Assembly: GCF_001514265.1 (NCBI RefSeq)
Contig: NZ_KQ948996.1
Coordinates: forward strand, 124,001 to 188,000
Reading direction: 5' to 3'
DNA from: Streptomyces resistomycificus
GTDB taxonomy: Bacteria; Actinomycetota; Actinomycetes; Streptomycetales; Streptomycetaceae
DNA: 64,000 nucleotides
The position numbers and the translations under genes are program-made. Shown here one piece after another: positions 26,001-34,460 of this stretch. Position 1 is the stretch's first letter. Each line of letters begins with the position of its first letter. Below the pieces are notes generated by a model. That model saw nothing but the letters and a program-made list of their open reading frames with translations. It was not told the origin of the DNA and did not search any database.

Positions 26001-26052
26001 GTCACTTCCTCGGCGGTCTGCCCAGATCGCAGCAGACCGCCGAGGAAGTGAC
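26001..26052. terminator. Bidirectional hairpin terminator
   Basis: A perfect 21-bp inverted repeat (26001-26021 with 26032-26052, loop 10 nt) sits between the convergent genes ending at 25848 and 26292. No T-tract follows on either strand. The remainder of 25849-26291 shows no gene. Confidence 0.75.
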
Positions 26053-26291
26053 CTGGGTTGTCGAGCACCTTCCGAGTCAGCAGCCCGCAGGTCTCCCACC
26101 TGTGCGGTTGCCAGATGGTGTGGGGGCGAGCGCGGTGCCGGGTCGACAGCGCGGGCACGCGTCTACGCCGCCGGCGAGGGCCTGGACACGGGCTGCCGGA
26201 GCGGCACTCGCGTGGAGAAGCCTCCGGGTGTGCGACCCGCTCGATCGCGCCGGGCGGTCGATGCGCTTTCCCGGCCGGTCGGGCGGGCGGA

Positions 26292-27125
26292 TCAGCGCAG
26301 TCCGGCGAAGAGATCGTTCTCGGGTATGGCCGCTCCGGTGGGGTCCTGGACCCGTACGAAGGTCTCCATGCCCATCAACTCGCCGAACCTCTCCTTGCCC
26401 ATCCTGAGGAAGAAGATGTTCTCGCCCTGACTGGCGTGCGCGGCCAACGCGTCGAACTTCTGATCGCTGAACGGGGTGGTGTCCACCCACGTGGTGATCT
26501 CGTCGTCGGGGAGGCCGATCTCGGCCAGTGCGGCGGCCTCGGCAGGATCCGGCTCCGGCATGTCCTCATGGAACTCGCGCATGATCTCGCCGAACCGCTG
26601 CATCATCGAGCGGGGCATCGTGGTCCAGTACACCTTCGGTGTCAGCGTGGTCATCTCCAGCGCCGCCATCGTGATGCGGTGGGCCTGGATGTGGTCGGGG
26701 TGGCCGTAGAAGCCGTTCTCGTCATAGGTGACGACCACATCGGGCTGGTAGTGCCGCATGAGGTCCGCGAGTCGGGCCGCGCCCTCCTCCACGGGGGTCT
26801 GCCAGAAGGAGCCGGGGGCGTCGTTGCTCGGCCAGCCCACCATCCCGGAGTCGGCATAGTCCAGCAACTCCAGATCGCTGACCTTCAGGACGCCGCAGCT
26901 CGCCTCGAGTTCCTGCCGCCGCATCAAGGCGACCGCCGCCGGATCGTGCCCGGGATCACCCGGCTTGACACCCCCCGGACCGTCACCGCAACCGCCGTCG
27001 GTACACGTCACGAGAACCGTGCGGATGCCTTCCGCCGCGTACCGCGCGAGGACCCCTCCGGTTCCGGTGGCCTCGTCGTCGGGGTGGGCGTGTACTGCCA
27101 TGAGAGTCAAGGGCCGGTCGGTCAT
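26292..27125 (-). CDS. PIG-L family deacetylase (mycothiol amidase/MshB-like)
   Basis: This is a 277-residue zinc-dependent amidohydrolase. The metal-binding AHPDDE motif is near residues 12-17 and the third ligand is in GHPDHIQAH (about residues 140-148); VTYDENGFYGHPDH is shared with mycothiol S-conjugate amidase (Mca) and MshB. These enzymes act on GlcNAc-Ins conjugates in actinobacterial thiol metabolism and detoxification. GCAGGAGGACTG precedes the ATG. It stands alone. Assignment to Mca, MshB or another natural-product deacetylase cannot be settled from the sequence; Mca-like is my preference because of the opening MAVHAHPDDE and closing DLFAGL. Confidence 0.82.
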   Translation of the reverse strand: MTDRPLTLMAVHAHPDDEATGTGGVLARYAAEGIRTVLVTCTDGGCGDGPGGVKPGDPGHDPAAVALMRRQELEASCGVLKVSDLELLDYADSGMVGWPSNDAPGSFWQTPVEEGAARLADLMRHYQPDVVVTYDENGFYGHPDHIQAHRITMAALEMTTLTPKVYWTTMPRSMMQRFGEIMREFHEDMPEPDPAEAAALAEIGLPDDEITTWVDTTPFSDQKFDALAAHASQGENIFFLRMGKERFGELMGMETFVRVQDPTGAAIPENDLFAGLR

Positions 27126-27457
27126 GAAAACAGTCCTCCTGCAGAAATACGTCGTGGTCCGAGTGCGCGGCGGGGTACCGCGACCCTGGGGCCCGGATCC
27201 TGGTGGGGCGGACGACCTGGCGGTCTCCGTGTTCCCCGCCCGTGCGGCGCCGGTCCCTCGGTCGATGCAACCGCGCCGACCGGACCGGCTGTTCCCGGCA
27301 GCCCGTCTCAGCCTGCGGCCCGGCCTCCTTCATTAGTGCGGTTATGGCGCGAAGGCGGTACGCGGTGTCTGAACGCGCCGGCGCCCCGCTCCTCGCCTGA
27401 GGCCCGGTCTCACCCGCCCCGGCTCGGCCGTCGGCAGGTGAGACCGACAGGTGCGGC
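27126..27457. other. Intergenic interval with weak hairpin
   Basis: No gene is supported here. GGTCTCACC (27408-27416) and GGTGAGACC (27436-27444) form a 9-bp stem with a 19-nt loop, lying just upstream of the stop side of the reductase gene; it is at best a weak terminator. Confidence 0.3.
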
Positions 27458-28018
27458 TCAGCGGGTCCGGTAGCGCGCGTAGATCAGTCCGCTGTCGAAG
27501 GCACGTTCCTCGACCAGCTCGAGGTCGAGGCGCACGCCGTCGGGGAAGAACCGCTTGCCCCCGCCGACCACGCTCGTGGTGATGAACAGGTGGTACTCGT
27601 CCACCAGGCCGGCCGCGATCGCCTGGGCCGCGAGGTTCGGGCCGTCGACCGTGAGGTCGTGATCAGCCTCGTCCTTGAGCCTGCGTACCGCGTCCGGGTC
27701 GAAGGTCCGCTCGATCCTGGTCTTCGCGCTGGACACCGACTCGAGTGTCGTGGAGTACACGATCTTGTCCGCGGCCTGCCAGTCGCGGGCGTACTGCAGG
27801 ATGTGCGGCGGCTGGTCAGGCTCGGTGTGCGCGGTCTCCCAGTAGACCATCGTCTCGTACATCCGTCGGCCGTAGAGGTACGTGCCGACGGGGCGGAAGA
27901 GGTCGTTGATGAAGGTGTGCACCTCCTGGTCGTCGGCCGGCCCGGTGCCGAGGTCGCCCTCCGCCGCCTCGGCGTAGCCGTCGAGCGAGGTGATCATCGA
28001 GTAGATGAGCTTTGCCAT
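27458..28018 (-). CDS. Dihydrofolate reductase/RibD C-terminal family protein
   Basis: This is a 186-residue NADPH-binding reductase of the RibD_C/DHFR-like fold. It begins MAKLIYSMITSLDGY, the family start, and contains GTYLYGRRMYETM, DLTVDGPNLAAQAIAAGLVDEYHL and VVGGGKRFFPDG, the characteristic nucleotide-binding and C-terminal strands. It is a lone gene, so it is not in a riboflavin operon; stand-alone members are common in Streptomyces and their substrates are unknown. AAGGAGACGC lies upstream of the ATG. Confidence 0.85.
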   Translation of the reverse strand: MAKLIYSMITSLDGYAEAAEGDLGTGPADDQEVHTFINDLFRPVGTYLYGRRMYETMVYWETAHTEPDQPPHILQYARDWQAADKIVYSTTLESVSSAKTRIERTFDPDAVRRLKDEADHDLTVDGPNLAAQAIAAGLVDEYHLFITTSVVGGGKRFFPDGVRLDLELVEERAFDSGLIYARYRTR

Positions 28019-28311
28019 GCGTCTCCTTCGGGAACGAGCGCGTCAGACCGCCAGAGGTCCTGCAGGTAGTGACCTCCGCCCGACCCGGAACTCATCGATC
28101 GGCGGGCCGTCCGGTTCCGTCAGCCGTCAGCCGTCGTTACCCGGACGGAGCGCTCCTCGTCGGGGATCATCATCGTGGCCATCGCGTTGTGGCTGCGCTC
28201 CGACTCACACGACACGCCCCGCGCCCGCGCTCTCATGCCGGTGTCGCGGTCGGACACAGCAGCGGCTGACAGGGGCTGTCCGCCCGTCAACCTGCGCATC
28301 CACACCGGGAA

Positions 28312-28345
28312 TTGAGCAACAGAGTCCCCCTGCTATGGTGCGCCG
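28312..28345 (+). promoter_or_regulatory. Leaderless promoter of VOC paralog 1
   Basis: TTGAGC (28312-28317), 16 nt, TATGGT (28334-28339) and 6 nt precede the ATG at 28346, so transcription should begin at the start codon. The same block, including AGAGTCCCC in the spacer, recurs at 47977-48010 in front of the paralog. The rest of 28019-28311 holds no visible gene. Confidence 0.65.
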
Positions 28346-28780
28346 ATGTCATCGATCAAGCAGTTCCAAGTCACCTTCGACTGTGCAGAACCTGAGCGCG
28401 TCGCTCGCTTCTGGTGCGAGGTGCTGGGGTACGTCGTACCGCCGCCGCCGGAGGGGTTCGCCACGTGGGGCGATTTCGATCGCTCCCTGCCGGTTGAGCG
28501 GCAGGGAGCAGCGTTCGCCTGCAGTGATCCCTCAGGCGTGGGCCCGCGCCTGTTCTTCCAGCGCGTCACCGAGGGCAAGGTCGTCAAGAACCGGCTGCAC
28601 CTTGACGTGCGGGTCGGCACCGGGCTCGTGGGCGAAGAGCGCCTGGCCACGCTCGAAGCCGAGTGCGCACGACTGGTCGCGCTCGGCGCGATCCGCGTAC
28701 GAGTGCTGCTTGCCGATGACCACAATGAGTCGTGCATCGTGATGCAGGACATCGAGGGCAATGAGTTCTGTCTCGACTGA
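28346..28780 (+). CDS. VOC-family protein, paralog 1
   Basis: This is a 144-residue glyoxalase-fold protein (MSSIKQFQVTFDCAEPERVARFWCEVLGY). PSGVGPRLFFQRV and RLHLDVRVG provide the central strands, and IEGNEFCLD the last. It is about 80% identical by eye to the protein at 48011, including the promoter, so the two are recent duplicates. The family includes Glo_EDI_BRP-like proteins in Streptomyces; the His and Glu pattern (HLDV, EGNEF) fits metal binding but no substrate is known. Leaderless translation is expected. Confidence 0.82.
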   Translation: MSSIKQFQVTFDCAEPERVARFWCEVLGYVVPPPPEGFATWGDFDRSLPVERQGAAFACSDPSGVGPRLFFQRVTEGKVVKNRLHLDVRVGTGLVGEERLATLEAECARLVALGAIRVRVLLADDHNESCIVMQDIEGNEFCLD

Positions 28781-28824
28781 GCATCCTTCGTGACGGCGAA
28801 TGGGAGCCGTCGCCCTCAGTCGGC

Positions 28825-29322
28825 CTACGCCGACACGGTCCCCGGAGCAGAAAGCAGCGCCTCCAAGGCCGCGCGGGCCTCTGAGACGCGGAACCTCCAC
28901 GCCTCACTCCGCAAGGTGGCGATGTCCCATTCAGCCGTCGGCTCGGTGCCGCTCACGCAGTAGCCGTAGACCTGCTGGGCCACCTGATCGGTCAGAAGCT
29001 CCTCGTAGTGGAACGACCCCTCGAACGCCGCCCAGGCGACTGCCCGCCTGCCCTCGCAGACCCGGCGGAGGGCTTCCCGCGTGAACCGGCGGAGATCGAG
29101 CGAGGTGTCATCGAAATCGAGGTCGTACGAGATGAGACCGAGCCGCGCGATGTCCTGCGGCGGCTCCATCAGCACGTACGGCAGCACGTTGTCGGGAACG
29201 AGTCCGGCGAGATGGAAGGCCTCTTTCGGCAGTGGTGTGCTGCCGGCACCGAGGACGAACACGTTCACCGAGGCCGGACCTCTCCAGGTGAGGGCCTCTT
29301 GTACGTCGCCCGCCGCCATCAT
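28825..29322 (-). CDS. Hypothetical protein
   Basis: This is a 165-residue soluble protein (MMAAGDVQEALTWRG...). It has a patch VLGAGSTPLPKEAFHLAGLV and AVAWAAFEGSFHYEELLTDQV, with helices in the C-terminal half. There are no catalytic or membrane motifs, and I do not recognise the family. GGGGG precedes the ATG at 29322; the frame continues upstream without another start site. It is convergent with the VOC gene (44-nt gap). Confidence 0.55.
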   Translation of the reverse strand: MMAAGDVQEALTWRGPASVNVFVLGAGSTPLPKEAFHLAGLVPDNVLPYVLMEPPQDIARLGLISYDLDFDDTSLDLRRFTREALRRVCEGRRAVAWAAFEGSFHYEELLTDQVAQQVYGYCVSGTEPTAEWDIATLRSEAWRFRVSEARAALEALLSAPGTVSA

Positions 29323-29692
29323 CGGCCCCCTTTCCGAACGCCCGTGCTGCGCCTCCTGCCGGCCACGCCACGTGCCCCCTTCGCCGGCCCGTCGCCAGAG
29401 CCGACGTGGCTTGGTCGGCGACCGCGACCACACGAACGACCAACCTCAGCCTACGGCCTTGGCCTTATTGTCGGTGCCTCGCGGGTGAAGTACCGGAACG
29501 CGACGCTGAAGTACAGGCCGCGCGCCCCGGGATGCCGAGAACCACAGCCGACGCCGCCAGCTCGCTCCGCCGTCGGCGTGGCCCTTGCCCCAGTTCCAGG
29601 CCAACTCCTCGCGAGATCCCGCGGAATGGATACCCGCAGATGTGGAGCCCGTCGTGCGGATCACGCTCCGGCAGGCCGTATAGATTGCCCGC
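29323..29692. other. Divergent intergenic region
   Basis: This region separates two divergent small genes and must hold both promoters. TAGATT at 29681-29686 ends 6 nt before the ATG of the rightward gene. No other feature is recognisable. Confidence 0.35.
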
Positions 29693-30043
29693 ATGTCTTC
29701 TGCACTGGTGATCGGTTACGACCCGCAAGCGATACCCGGCGTCGACGGGGAGGCACTTCGCGCAGCCCTCGACGCGGAACTTGTCCGGTTCGGCGAGCAC
29801 GGCATCGACGCGGCCATGACGCTGGTCGTGTTCGACGAATCGGCCGAGTCCACCCTCGTCGCGTCGCTGACCAGGCACCCATGGGATGTCGTGGTCGTCG
29901 GCGGCGGGATCCGCAAGGCCGAGCAACTGCTGCCGCTCTTCGAACAGATCGTGAACCTGATTCGCAGCCACGCACCCCAGGCCGCGATCGCGTTCAACAC
30001 CAGTGGCGGGGACAGCGTCGAGGCGGCACAACGGTGGCTCTGA
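29693..30043 (+). CDS. Small Rossmann-like hypothetical protein
   Basis: This is a 116-residue protein with alternating strands and helices: ALVIGYDPQAIPGVDGEAL, DAAMTLVVFDE and PWDVVVVGGGIRKAEQLLPLFEQIV, ending AIAFNTSGGDSVEAAQRWL. The pattern fits a three-layer alpha/beta domain of unknown function. TAGATT is 6 nt before the ATG and no Shine-Dalgarno is seen, so a leaderless mRNA is likely. There is no operon partner. Confidence 0.6.
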   Translation: MSSALVIGYDPQAIPGVDGEALRAALDAELVRFGEHGIDAAMTLVVFDESAESTLVASLTRHPWDVVVVGGGIRKAEQLLPLFEQIVNLIRSHAPQAAIAFNTSGGDSVEAAQRWL

Positions 30044-30103
30044 ATGCATCTGAACGCCTCTGAAGACCGCCTCCAGGACAGCCGAAGGTGACGCCACGTA
30101 CTC

Positions 30104-30745
30104 CTACAGGTTCGGGGACATCACCGGTGCGGGCAGGTCCAGAGCACGACTGAGGGCGGCCGTGACAGGGGTCGCGTAGTCCTCCAGGTGCCGGGTGGTC
30201 CAGATGGCGGCCAGTTGGAGGAAGTCGGTCAGGTCGCGCTCCGCTCCGGCGAGCAGGCGGCGCAGGTCGGTGACGGGCAGCTCGATCACCGGGCTGTTGT
30301 CGTCGTCGGCGTCGACAGTCAACCGGACGACGTCGCCGTGGCGTTCGGCGAGCGGAAAGGGGTCATGTCCGAAGCCGGCCGAGCCGCTGCCGTCGAGGAC
30401 ATCAAGCCAGTCGCGCCTCTCCTCCAGTCCGTTGCAGCAGCCCGGCAGCAGCGTGGTGCCGGTTTCGGTGTCAGTGACACGCAGGCCACCGGATGCGAAG
30501 AGATCGTCCATGGTGAGCAGTCCGTGCAGGAAGCTTCCGAGAGGGTCGGTGGGCCGCGGCGGGTGCCCTTCGGCCTCGGGATCGACGTTGTTGCACTCGG
30601 CAATGCGCATCACCGCTGTGCCGACCTCGGCAGGATCGAGTCCGCCGCTGAGCGGGAGGAAGCCGTATGCCTCGGACTCGGCGACAGGCCACAGGGCGAA
30701 GCTGTCGGGGGCGTAGATCTCGAGGACGGGCTGCAGAACGATCAC
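30104..30745 (-). CDS. Hypothetical protein
   Basis: This is a 213-residue soluble acidic protein (VIVLQPVLEIYAPDSFALWP...). It contains a Cys pair in LPGCCNGLEERRDW and an acidic run VDADDDNSPVIELPVTDLRRLLAG. The pattern matches Streptomyces hypothetical proteins of unknown function. The GTG at 30745 is preferred: CAGACT ends 6 nt upstream with no Shine-Dalgarno. It is convergent with the rightward small gene (60-nt gap). Confidence 0.6.
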   Translation of the reverse strand: MIVLQPVLEIYAPDSFALWPVAESEAYGFLPLSGGLDPAEVGTAVMRIAECNNVDPEAEGHPPRPTDPLGSFLHGLLTMDDLFASGGLRVTDTETGTTLLPGCCNGLEERRDWLDVLDGSGSAGFGHDPFPLAERHGDVVRLTVDADDDNSPVIELPVTDLRRLLAGAERDLTDFLQLAAIWTTRHLEDYATPVTAALSRALDLPAPVMSPNL

Positions 30746-30956
30746 CCGGCCAGTCTGCGGTACGCGCTCTTCGCGCCGCACTGCAATTACCGCGCAACAC
30801 CGTGCCCACCCTGCCCTACTCGTTGCCCTACTGGCTGCCGTACCGCCGACAGGAGTGCGGTCGCTCCGCGCCGGGGCCGAGGTCCGTTACGAGAGGCTCG
30901 ACGCCGTCTCCGGCGACCAGAAGCGCAAGGTGTCTCGCTCGCCGCCTGCCTACGGA

Positions 30957-31334
30957 TCAGCTCGCAGCCGGAGCGATGGTCAGCAGCCTTCCCATCGCGG
31001 CCAGCACGGACGGCTCGACCCGGTAGTACACCCAGGTGCCGCGCCGCTCGGAGGTGAGCAGTCCGGCGTCCTTGAGCTTCTTCAGGTGGTGGGAGACGGT
31101 CGGCTGGGAGACGCCGACGTCGGAGATGTCGCACACGCACGCCTCGCCGCCCTCGTGTGAGGCGACGGCGGAGAACAGTCGCAGCCGCACCGGGTCACCC
31201 AGGGCCTTGAACATCCGCGCGGCCGTCTCGGCCTCTTCCGCGGTGAAGGGGCGCTCGGTGAGCGGCGGGCAGCACGGCGCCACCGCCTCGGCGCCGACGG
31301 GTTCCAGCAGCGGCAGCACCCTCGTATTCGACAT
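30957..31334 (-). CDS. arsR: ArsR-family metalloregulator
   Basis: This is a 125-residue arsenite-type repressor. The winged helix is at about residues 35-110 (MFKALGDPVRLRLFSAVASH, then VSQPTVSHHLKKLKDAGLL and RGTWVYYRVE). A Cys-containing motif EACVCDIS in the DNA-binding helix supplies the type 1 ArsR CVC metal site, and the N-terminal AVAPCC adds two more Cys. The ATG at 31334 is directly beside the first of two matched operator elements. It is divergent from the arsO-like gene, the classic ars arrangement. Arsenite or organoarsenical sensing is a firm inference from the CVC motif. Confidence 0.9.
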   Translation of the reverse strand: MSNTRVLPLLEPVGAEAVAPCCPPLTERPFTAEEAETAARMFKALGDPVRLRLFSAVASHEGGEACVCDISDVGVSQPTVSHHLKKLKDAGLLTSERRGTWVYYRVEPSVLAAMGRLLTIAPAAS

Positions 31335-31358
31335 GCGTCTATGTTGACATACATCGAA
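31327..31358. promoter_or_regulatory. ArsR operator 1
   Basis: This 32-nt element starts TTCGA, ends TCGAA, and has the core GTCTATGTTGAC at its centre. It overlaps the start of arsR, so repressor binding would shut its promoter. The second element has the same length and core. Confidence 0.7.
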
Positions 31359-31434
31359 CCAGTGGTGCGAGGGGCGGACGTCTCGGATGCGGGACGGGTG
31401 GGCGCATGCCCGGCCTGGTCGAGGACCCACTGAA

Positions 31435-31466
31435 TTCGATGAATGTCTATGTTGACGTCTGTCGAA
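31435..31466. promoter_or_regulatory. ArsR operator 2
   Basis: This 32-nt element also has outer TTCGA and TCGAA arms and the identical core GTCTATGTTGAC at the same position as in operator 1. TTGACG within it is a plausible -35 of the rightward arsO-like gene, so the element is placed to repress it. Confidence 0.7.
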
Positions 31467-31524
31467 TCAAGTGGGACCCTGGCCCTACAAGCCATCGACG
31501 AATGTCGAAACAAAGGGGAATCTC

Positions 31525-32904
31525 GTGGCCGTGTCCATCCACAGCGTGCCCACCGTCGACCAGCTGCCCGTCGTGGTCGTCGGAGCCGGACCGATCGGCC
31601 TGGCCGCCGCCGCTCACCTCGTCGGGCGCGGTCTCGAACCGCTCGTTCTGGAGGCCGGCCCGTCCGCGGGCACCGCCGTACGGGCCTGGTCACACGTGCG
31701 GCTCTTCTCGCCCTGGGCAGAGGTCACCGACCCGGCGGCCGAGAAGCTCCTCGCCCCGACCGGATGGAGCCGCCCCGACGGAGCCTCGTACCCGACGGGC
31801 GGTGACTGGGCCGAGCTGTATCTGCAGCCGCTCGCCGATGCCCTCGGTGACAGGATCCGCTTCGGTGTCACGGTGACCGGCGTGGCCCGCGCCGGACGGG
31901 ACCGGATCGTCGACTCCGGCCGCGACGAGCAGCCTTTCTCGGTGCACATCCGGCTGGCCGACGGAAGCGAGGGGCGTATCGCCGCCCGTGCCGTCATCGA
32001 CGCCTCCGGTACCTGGTCCACGCCCAGCCCGATGGGCGCGGACGGTCTGCCCGCCCTGGGCGAGAGGGCGGCGACCGCGCACATCTCCTACCGCGTCCCC
32101 GACCTGGGCGACCCGGCCGTACGCGCCCGGTACGCCGGCAAGCGCACCGCCGTGATCGGTTCCGGAGCCTCTGCCTTCACGGCCCTCGCCCACCTCGCCG
32201 ACCTGGCCGAGGAGAAGGACGGGACGCGCGCCGTGTGGATCCTGCGCCGCGGCATCGGCGACGGCACGTACGGCGGCGGCGAGGCCGACCAGCTCCCCGC
32301 ACGCGGTGCCCTGGGCCTGCGTGCCAAGGCCGCCGTCGAGAACGGCCATGCCGACGCGGTCACCGGGTTCCGTACGCACGCCGTCGAACGCGAGGACGAC
32401 CAGCTCGTCCTGGTGGCCGAGGACGGCCGCCGCCTGGACCCGGTCGACGAGGTGATCGTCCTGACCGGCTTCCGTCCCGACCTGTCCTTCCTCTCCGAGG
32501 TCCGCCTGGGCCTGGACGAGCGACTCCAGGCGCCGACCGCGCTGGCGCCGCTCATCGACCCGAACGTCCACTCCTGCGGCACGGTCTACCCGCACGGCGT
32601 CAACGAACTCTCCCACCCCGAACAGGGCGTCTACCTCGTCGGCATGAAGTCCTACGGTCGCGCGCCCACGTTCCTCGCGCTGACCGGCTACGAGCAGGTC
32701 CGCTCCATCACCGCCGCCATCGCCGGAGACCACGAAGCCGCCGAGCGCGTCGAACTGACCCTGCCGGAGACCGGCGTGTGCGGCGGCGCGGGCCTGTTCG
32801 ACGACTCCGACGCCGCCCAGAGCGGTGACGGCGACGGCTGCTGCGGCGCCCCCGCCACCCTGCAGATCGGCATCGGCGCCCCGGCCGTCTCCGGCGGCTG
32901 CTGA
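31525..32904 (+). CDS. arsO: ArsO-like flavin monooxygenase with Cys-rich tail
   Basis: This is a 459-residue FAD/NAD(P)H-binding oxidoreductase. The FAD motif VVVGAGPIGLAAAAHL is near residue 15, and the NAD(P) motif AVIGSGASAFTALAHL near residue 210. The latter half has LTGFRPDLSFLSEV. ArsO-type proteins are found in actinobacterial arsenic clusters and are predicted to oxidise arsenicals. The C-terminus carries CGGAGLF and then GCCGAPATL and SGGC, giving four Cys after residue 420 that could bind arsenic. AAAGGGGAATC precedes the GTG. It is the first gene of a two-gene operon with the arsI/cadI-like gene 28 nt downstream. Confidence 0.82.
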   Translation: MAVSIHSVPTVDQLPVVVVGAGPIGLAAAAHLVGRGLEPLVLEAGPSAGTAVRAWSHVRLFSPWAEVTDPAAEKLLAPTGWSRPDGASYPTGGDWAELYLQPLADALGDRIRFGVTVTGVARAGRDRIVDSGRDEQPFSVHIRLADGSEGRIAARAVIDASGTWSTPSPMGADGLPALGERAATAHISYRVPDLGDPAVRARYAGKRTAVIGSGASAFTALAHLADLAEEKDGTRAVWILRRGIGDGTYGGGEADQLPARGALGLRAKAAVENGHADAVTGFRTHAVEREDDQLVLVAEDGRRLDPVDEVIVLTGFRPDLSFLSEVRLGLDERLQAPTALAPLIDPNVHSCGTVYPHGVNELSHPEQGVYLVGMKSYGRAPTFLALTGYEQVRSITAAIAGDHEAAERVELTLPETGVCGGAGLFDDSDAAQSGDGDGCCGAPATLQIGIGAPAVSGGC

Positions 32905-32932
32905 ACTCCCCACCCATCAACGGAGGTTCACC

Positions 32933-33388
32933 ATGTCCCGCGTACAGCTCGCCCTGCGCGTCCCCGACCTCGACGCGTCCGTCGCCTTCTACAGCAAGCT
33001 GTTCGGCGCCGAGCCCGCCAAACTCCGCCCCGGCTACGCCAACTTCGCCATCGCCGAGCCTCCGCTCAAGCTCGTTCTGATCGAAGGCACCGCAGGCGAG
33101 GCGACCCGCATGGACCACCTCGGCGTCGAGGTCGGGACGACCGAGGACGTCCACGCCGCCACCACCCGCCTCAGCGAGGCAGGACTTGCCACCGACGCGG
33201 AGAACGACACCACCTGCTGCTACGCGCTCCAGGACAAGGTCTGGGTCCACGGCCCCGGCCAGGAGCCCTGGGAGGTCTACGTCGTCAAGGCCGACGCCGA
33301 CACCCTGGCCAAGCAGCAGGACAGCACATGCTGCGCCACAGTCGAACCCGAGACGAAGGAACCGGCCGTGGCGGGCGGTTGCTGCTGA
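32933..33388 (+). CDS. arsI: ArsI/CadI-type VOC protein (C-As lyase-like)
   Basis: This is a 151-residue VOC protein close to mycobacterial CadI and to ArsI, the Fe(II)-dependent enzyme that cleaves the C-As bond of trivalent organoarsenicals. The adjacent pair Cys95-Cys96 in TTCCYALQDKVW is the arsenic-binding site; His62 and Glu114 match metal ligands of ArsI. The first ligand (His5 in ArsI) is Gln here, as in CadI. The C-terminus adds STCCATVEP and GGCC. GGAGG precedes the ATG. It is cotranscribed with the arsO-like gene. Lyase activity is inferred; the Gln5 change leaves room for a binding role only. Confidence 0.86.
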   Translation: MSRVQLALRVPDLDASVAFYSKLFGAEPAKLRPGYANFAIAEPPLKLVLIEGTAGEATRMDHLGVEVGTTEDVHAATTRLSEAGLATDAENDTTCCYALQDKVWVHGPGQEPWEVYVVKADADTLAKQQDSTCCATVEPETKEPAVAGGCC

Positions 33389-33425
33389 CCTGACCTGCCT
33401 ATGACCCATACCCACCTCAACGCCG

Positions 33426-33476
33426 ACGGCGCGGGGCCGTGACCAGAACAGGGGACTGGTCACGGCCCCGCGCCGT
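33426..33476 (+). terminator. Strong hairpin terminator of ars operon
   Basis: A perfect 21-bp stem (33426-33446 with 33456-33476, loop 9 nt) follows the stop of the arsI/cadI-like gene by 38 nt. There is no T-tract. Confidence 0.75.
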
Positions 33477-33838
33477 GCTCCGCCGGACGGTGCTCGGTGC
33501 GACCGGAGCGCATCGTGGCTCGACCCGCTTGCGGAGTTCGCCTCCAAGGGCCACACCAGCCGATCCGCCTCGGCAGGTCGACTCCGGCGTGAAAACAGAT
33601 TCGAGTGCCCGCCGATGACGTGGGCATGCCTGTCGTGGTTGTCACATCAGGCCGGGGGAGTGTGGAAAGTGTGGCTACTGTGGCAGGAGTCCTTGACTGC
33701 TGCCGATTGCGGCGCCATCTGGCTCAGTAACACAGGAAACCTGGCTGAAACTCCGTGAGTTGACTCAGTGTCACATGGGCTACGGCGTGTGTTCCGTCCA
33801 TGGAATTCTTCGTTCCGTCCGGGGTGGTGGTGAGGATG

Positions 33839-33866
33839 TGAAGGCGCATCGATCGATGCGCCTTCA
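33839..33866. promoter_or_regulatory. 28-bp perfect palindrome upstream of secreted-protein gene
   Basis: A loop-less palindrome whose inner 24 bp runs from AAGGCGCATCGA to its mirror. It lies about 75 nt before the GTG of the secreted protein and well past the ars terminator. The place suits an operator for the RHS locus; a terminator is the alternative. The rest of 33477-33838 shows no gene. Confidence 0.4.
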
Positions 33867-33938
33867 TTCCGCGTGAGCTGCCTGCTTGCTCGTGTGGGTG
33901 GTCGGGGGCTGCGCGTTTTCTCGCAGAGGGGGACGCAC

Positions 33939-34460
33939 GTGAGACGTGCGCGTATGACGATCGCGGCGACGGTGGCGGGTACGGCCTTGTCGCTGCTGGG
34001 AACGGGGGTGGCGTCGGCGGGTACGGGGCCGAAGCCGAGCGGACCGAGTGCGGCAGCCGGCTCGGTCGGCACGGAGGTCGGCAACCCCTCCAGTTCGGCG
34101 GCGCAGGCGGCCGGGGTGTGCTCGGACGCCTACCAGATCGGCACGACGTCCTACATCAACCGGAACACCGAGACGATCGCCTCGGTGAAGCAGTTCTACT
34201 CGCCGGGCTGCGACGAGAACTACGGCTACCTCTGGGTGTGGAAGTCCTTCCTGGACAAGAACATCAACTTCGATCTGACGGTCGGTGTGTGGTCCTATGA
34301 CCGCGACTCCCTGGTGGGCACGCGGACGGTCTTCGACACCCACGGCCAGGAGTTCTGGGGCAACGCCGCCAACACCGTCGGCGAGTGCACCTCGGGCTAC
34401 GGCCTGATCGCCATCACCGACGAGCCCAGCAACGAGGTCCGCACCGAGAAACGCTGCTGA
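33939..34460 (+). CDS. Secreted Cys-containing hypothetical protein
   Basis: This is a 173-residue exported protein. VRRARMTIAATVAGTALSLL and VASA form a signal peptide, followed by a Ser/Gly/Ala linker. The compact C-terminal domain (about 75-173) contains four Cys in GVCSDAYQIG, YSPGCDENYGY, GECTSGYG and TEKRC, likely two disulfides. I do not recognise the family. GAGGGGGACG precedes the GTG. The RHS gene begins 170 nt later on the same strand and is also secreted, so a shared role is possible. Confidence 0.65.
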   Translation: MRRARMTIAATVAGTALSLLGTGVASAGTGPKPSGPSAAAGSVGTEVGNPSSSAAQAAGVCSDAYQIGTTSYINRNTETIASVKQFYSPGCDENYGYLWVWKSFLDKNINFDLTVGVWSYDRDSLVGTRTVFDTHGQEFWGNAANTVGECTSGYGLIAITDEPSNEVRTEKRC

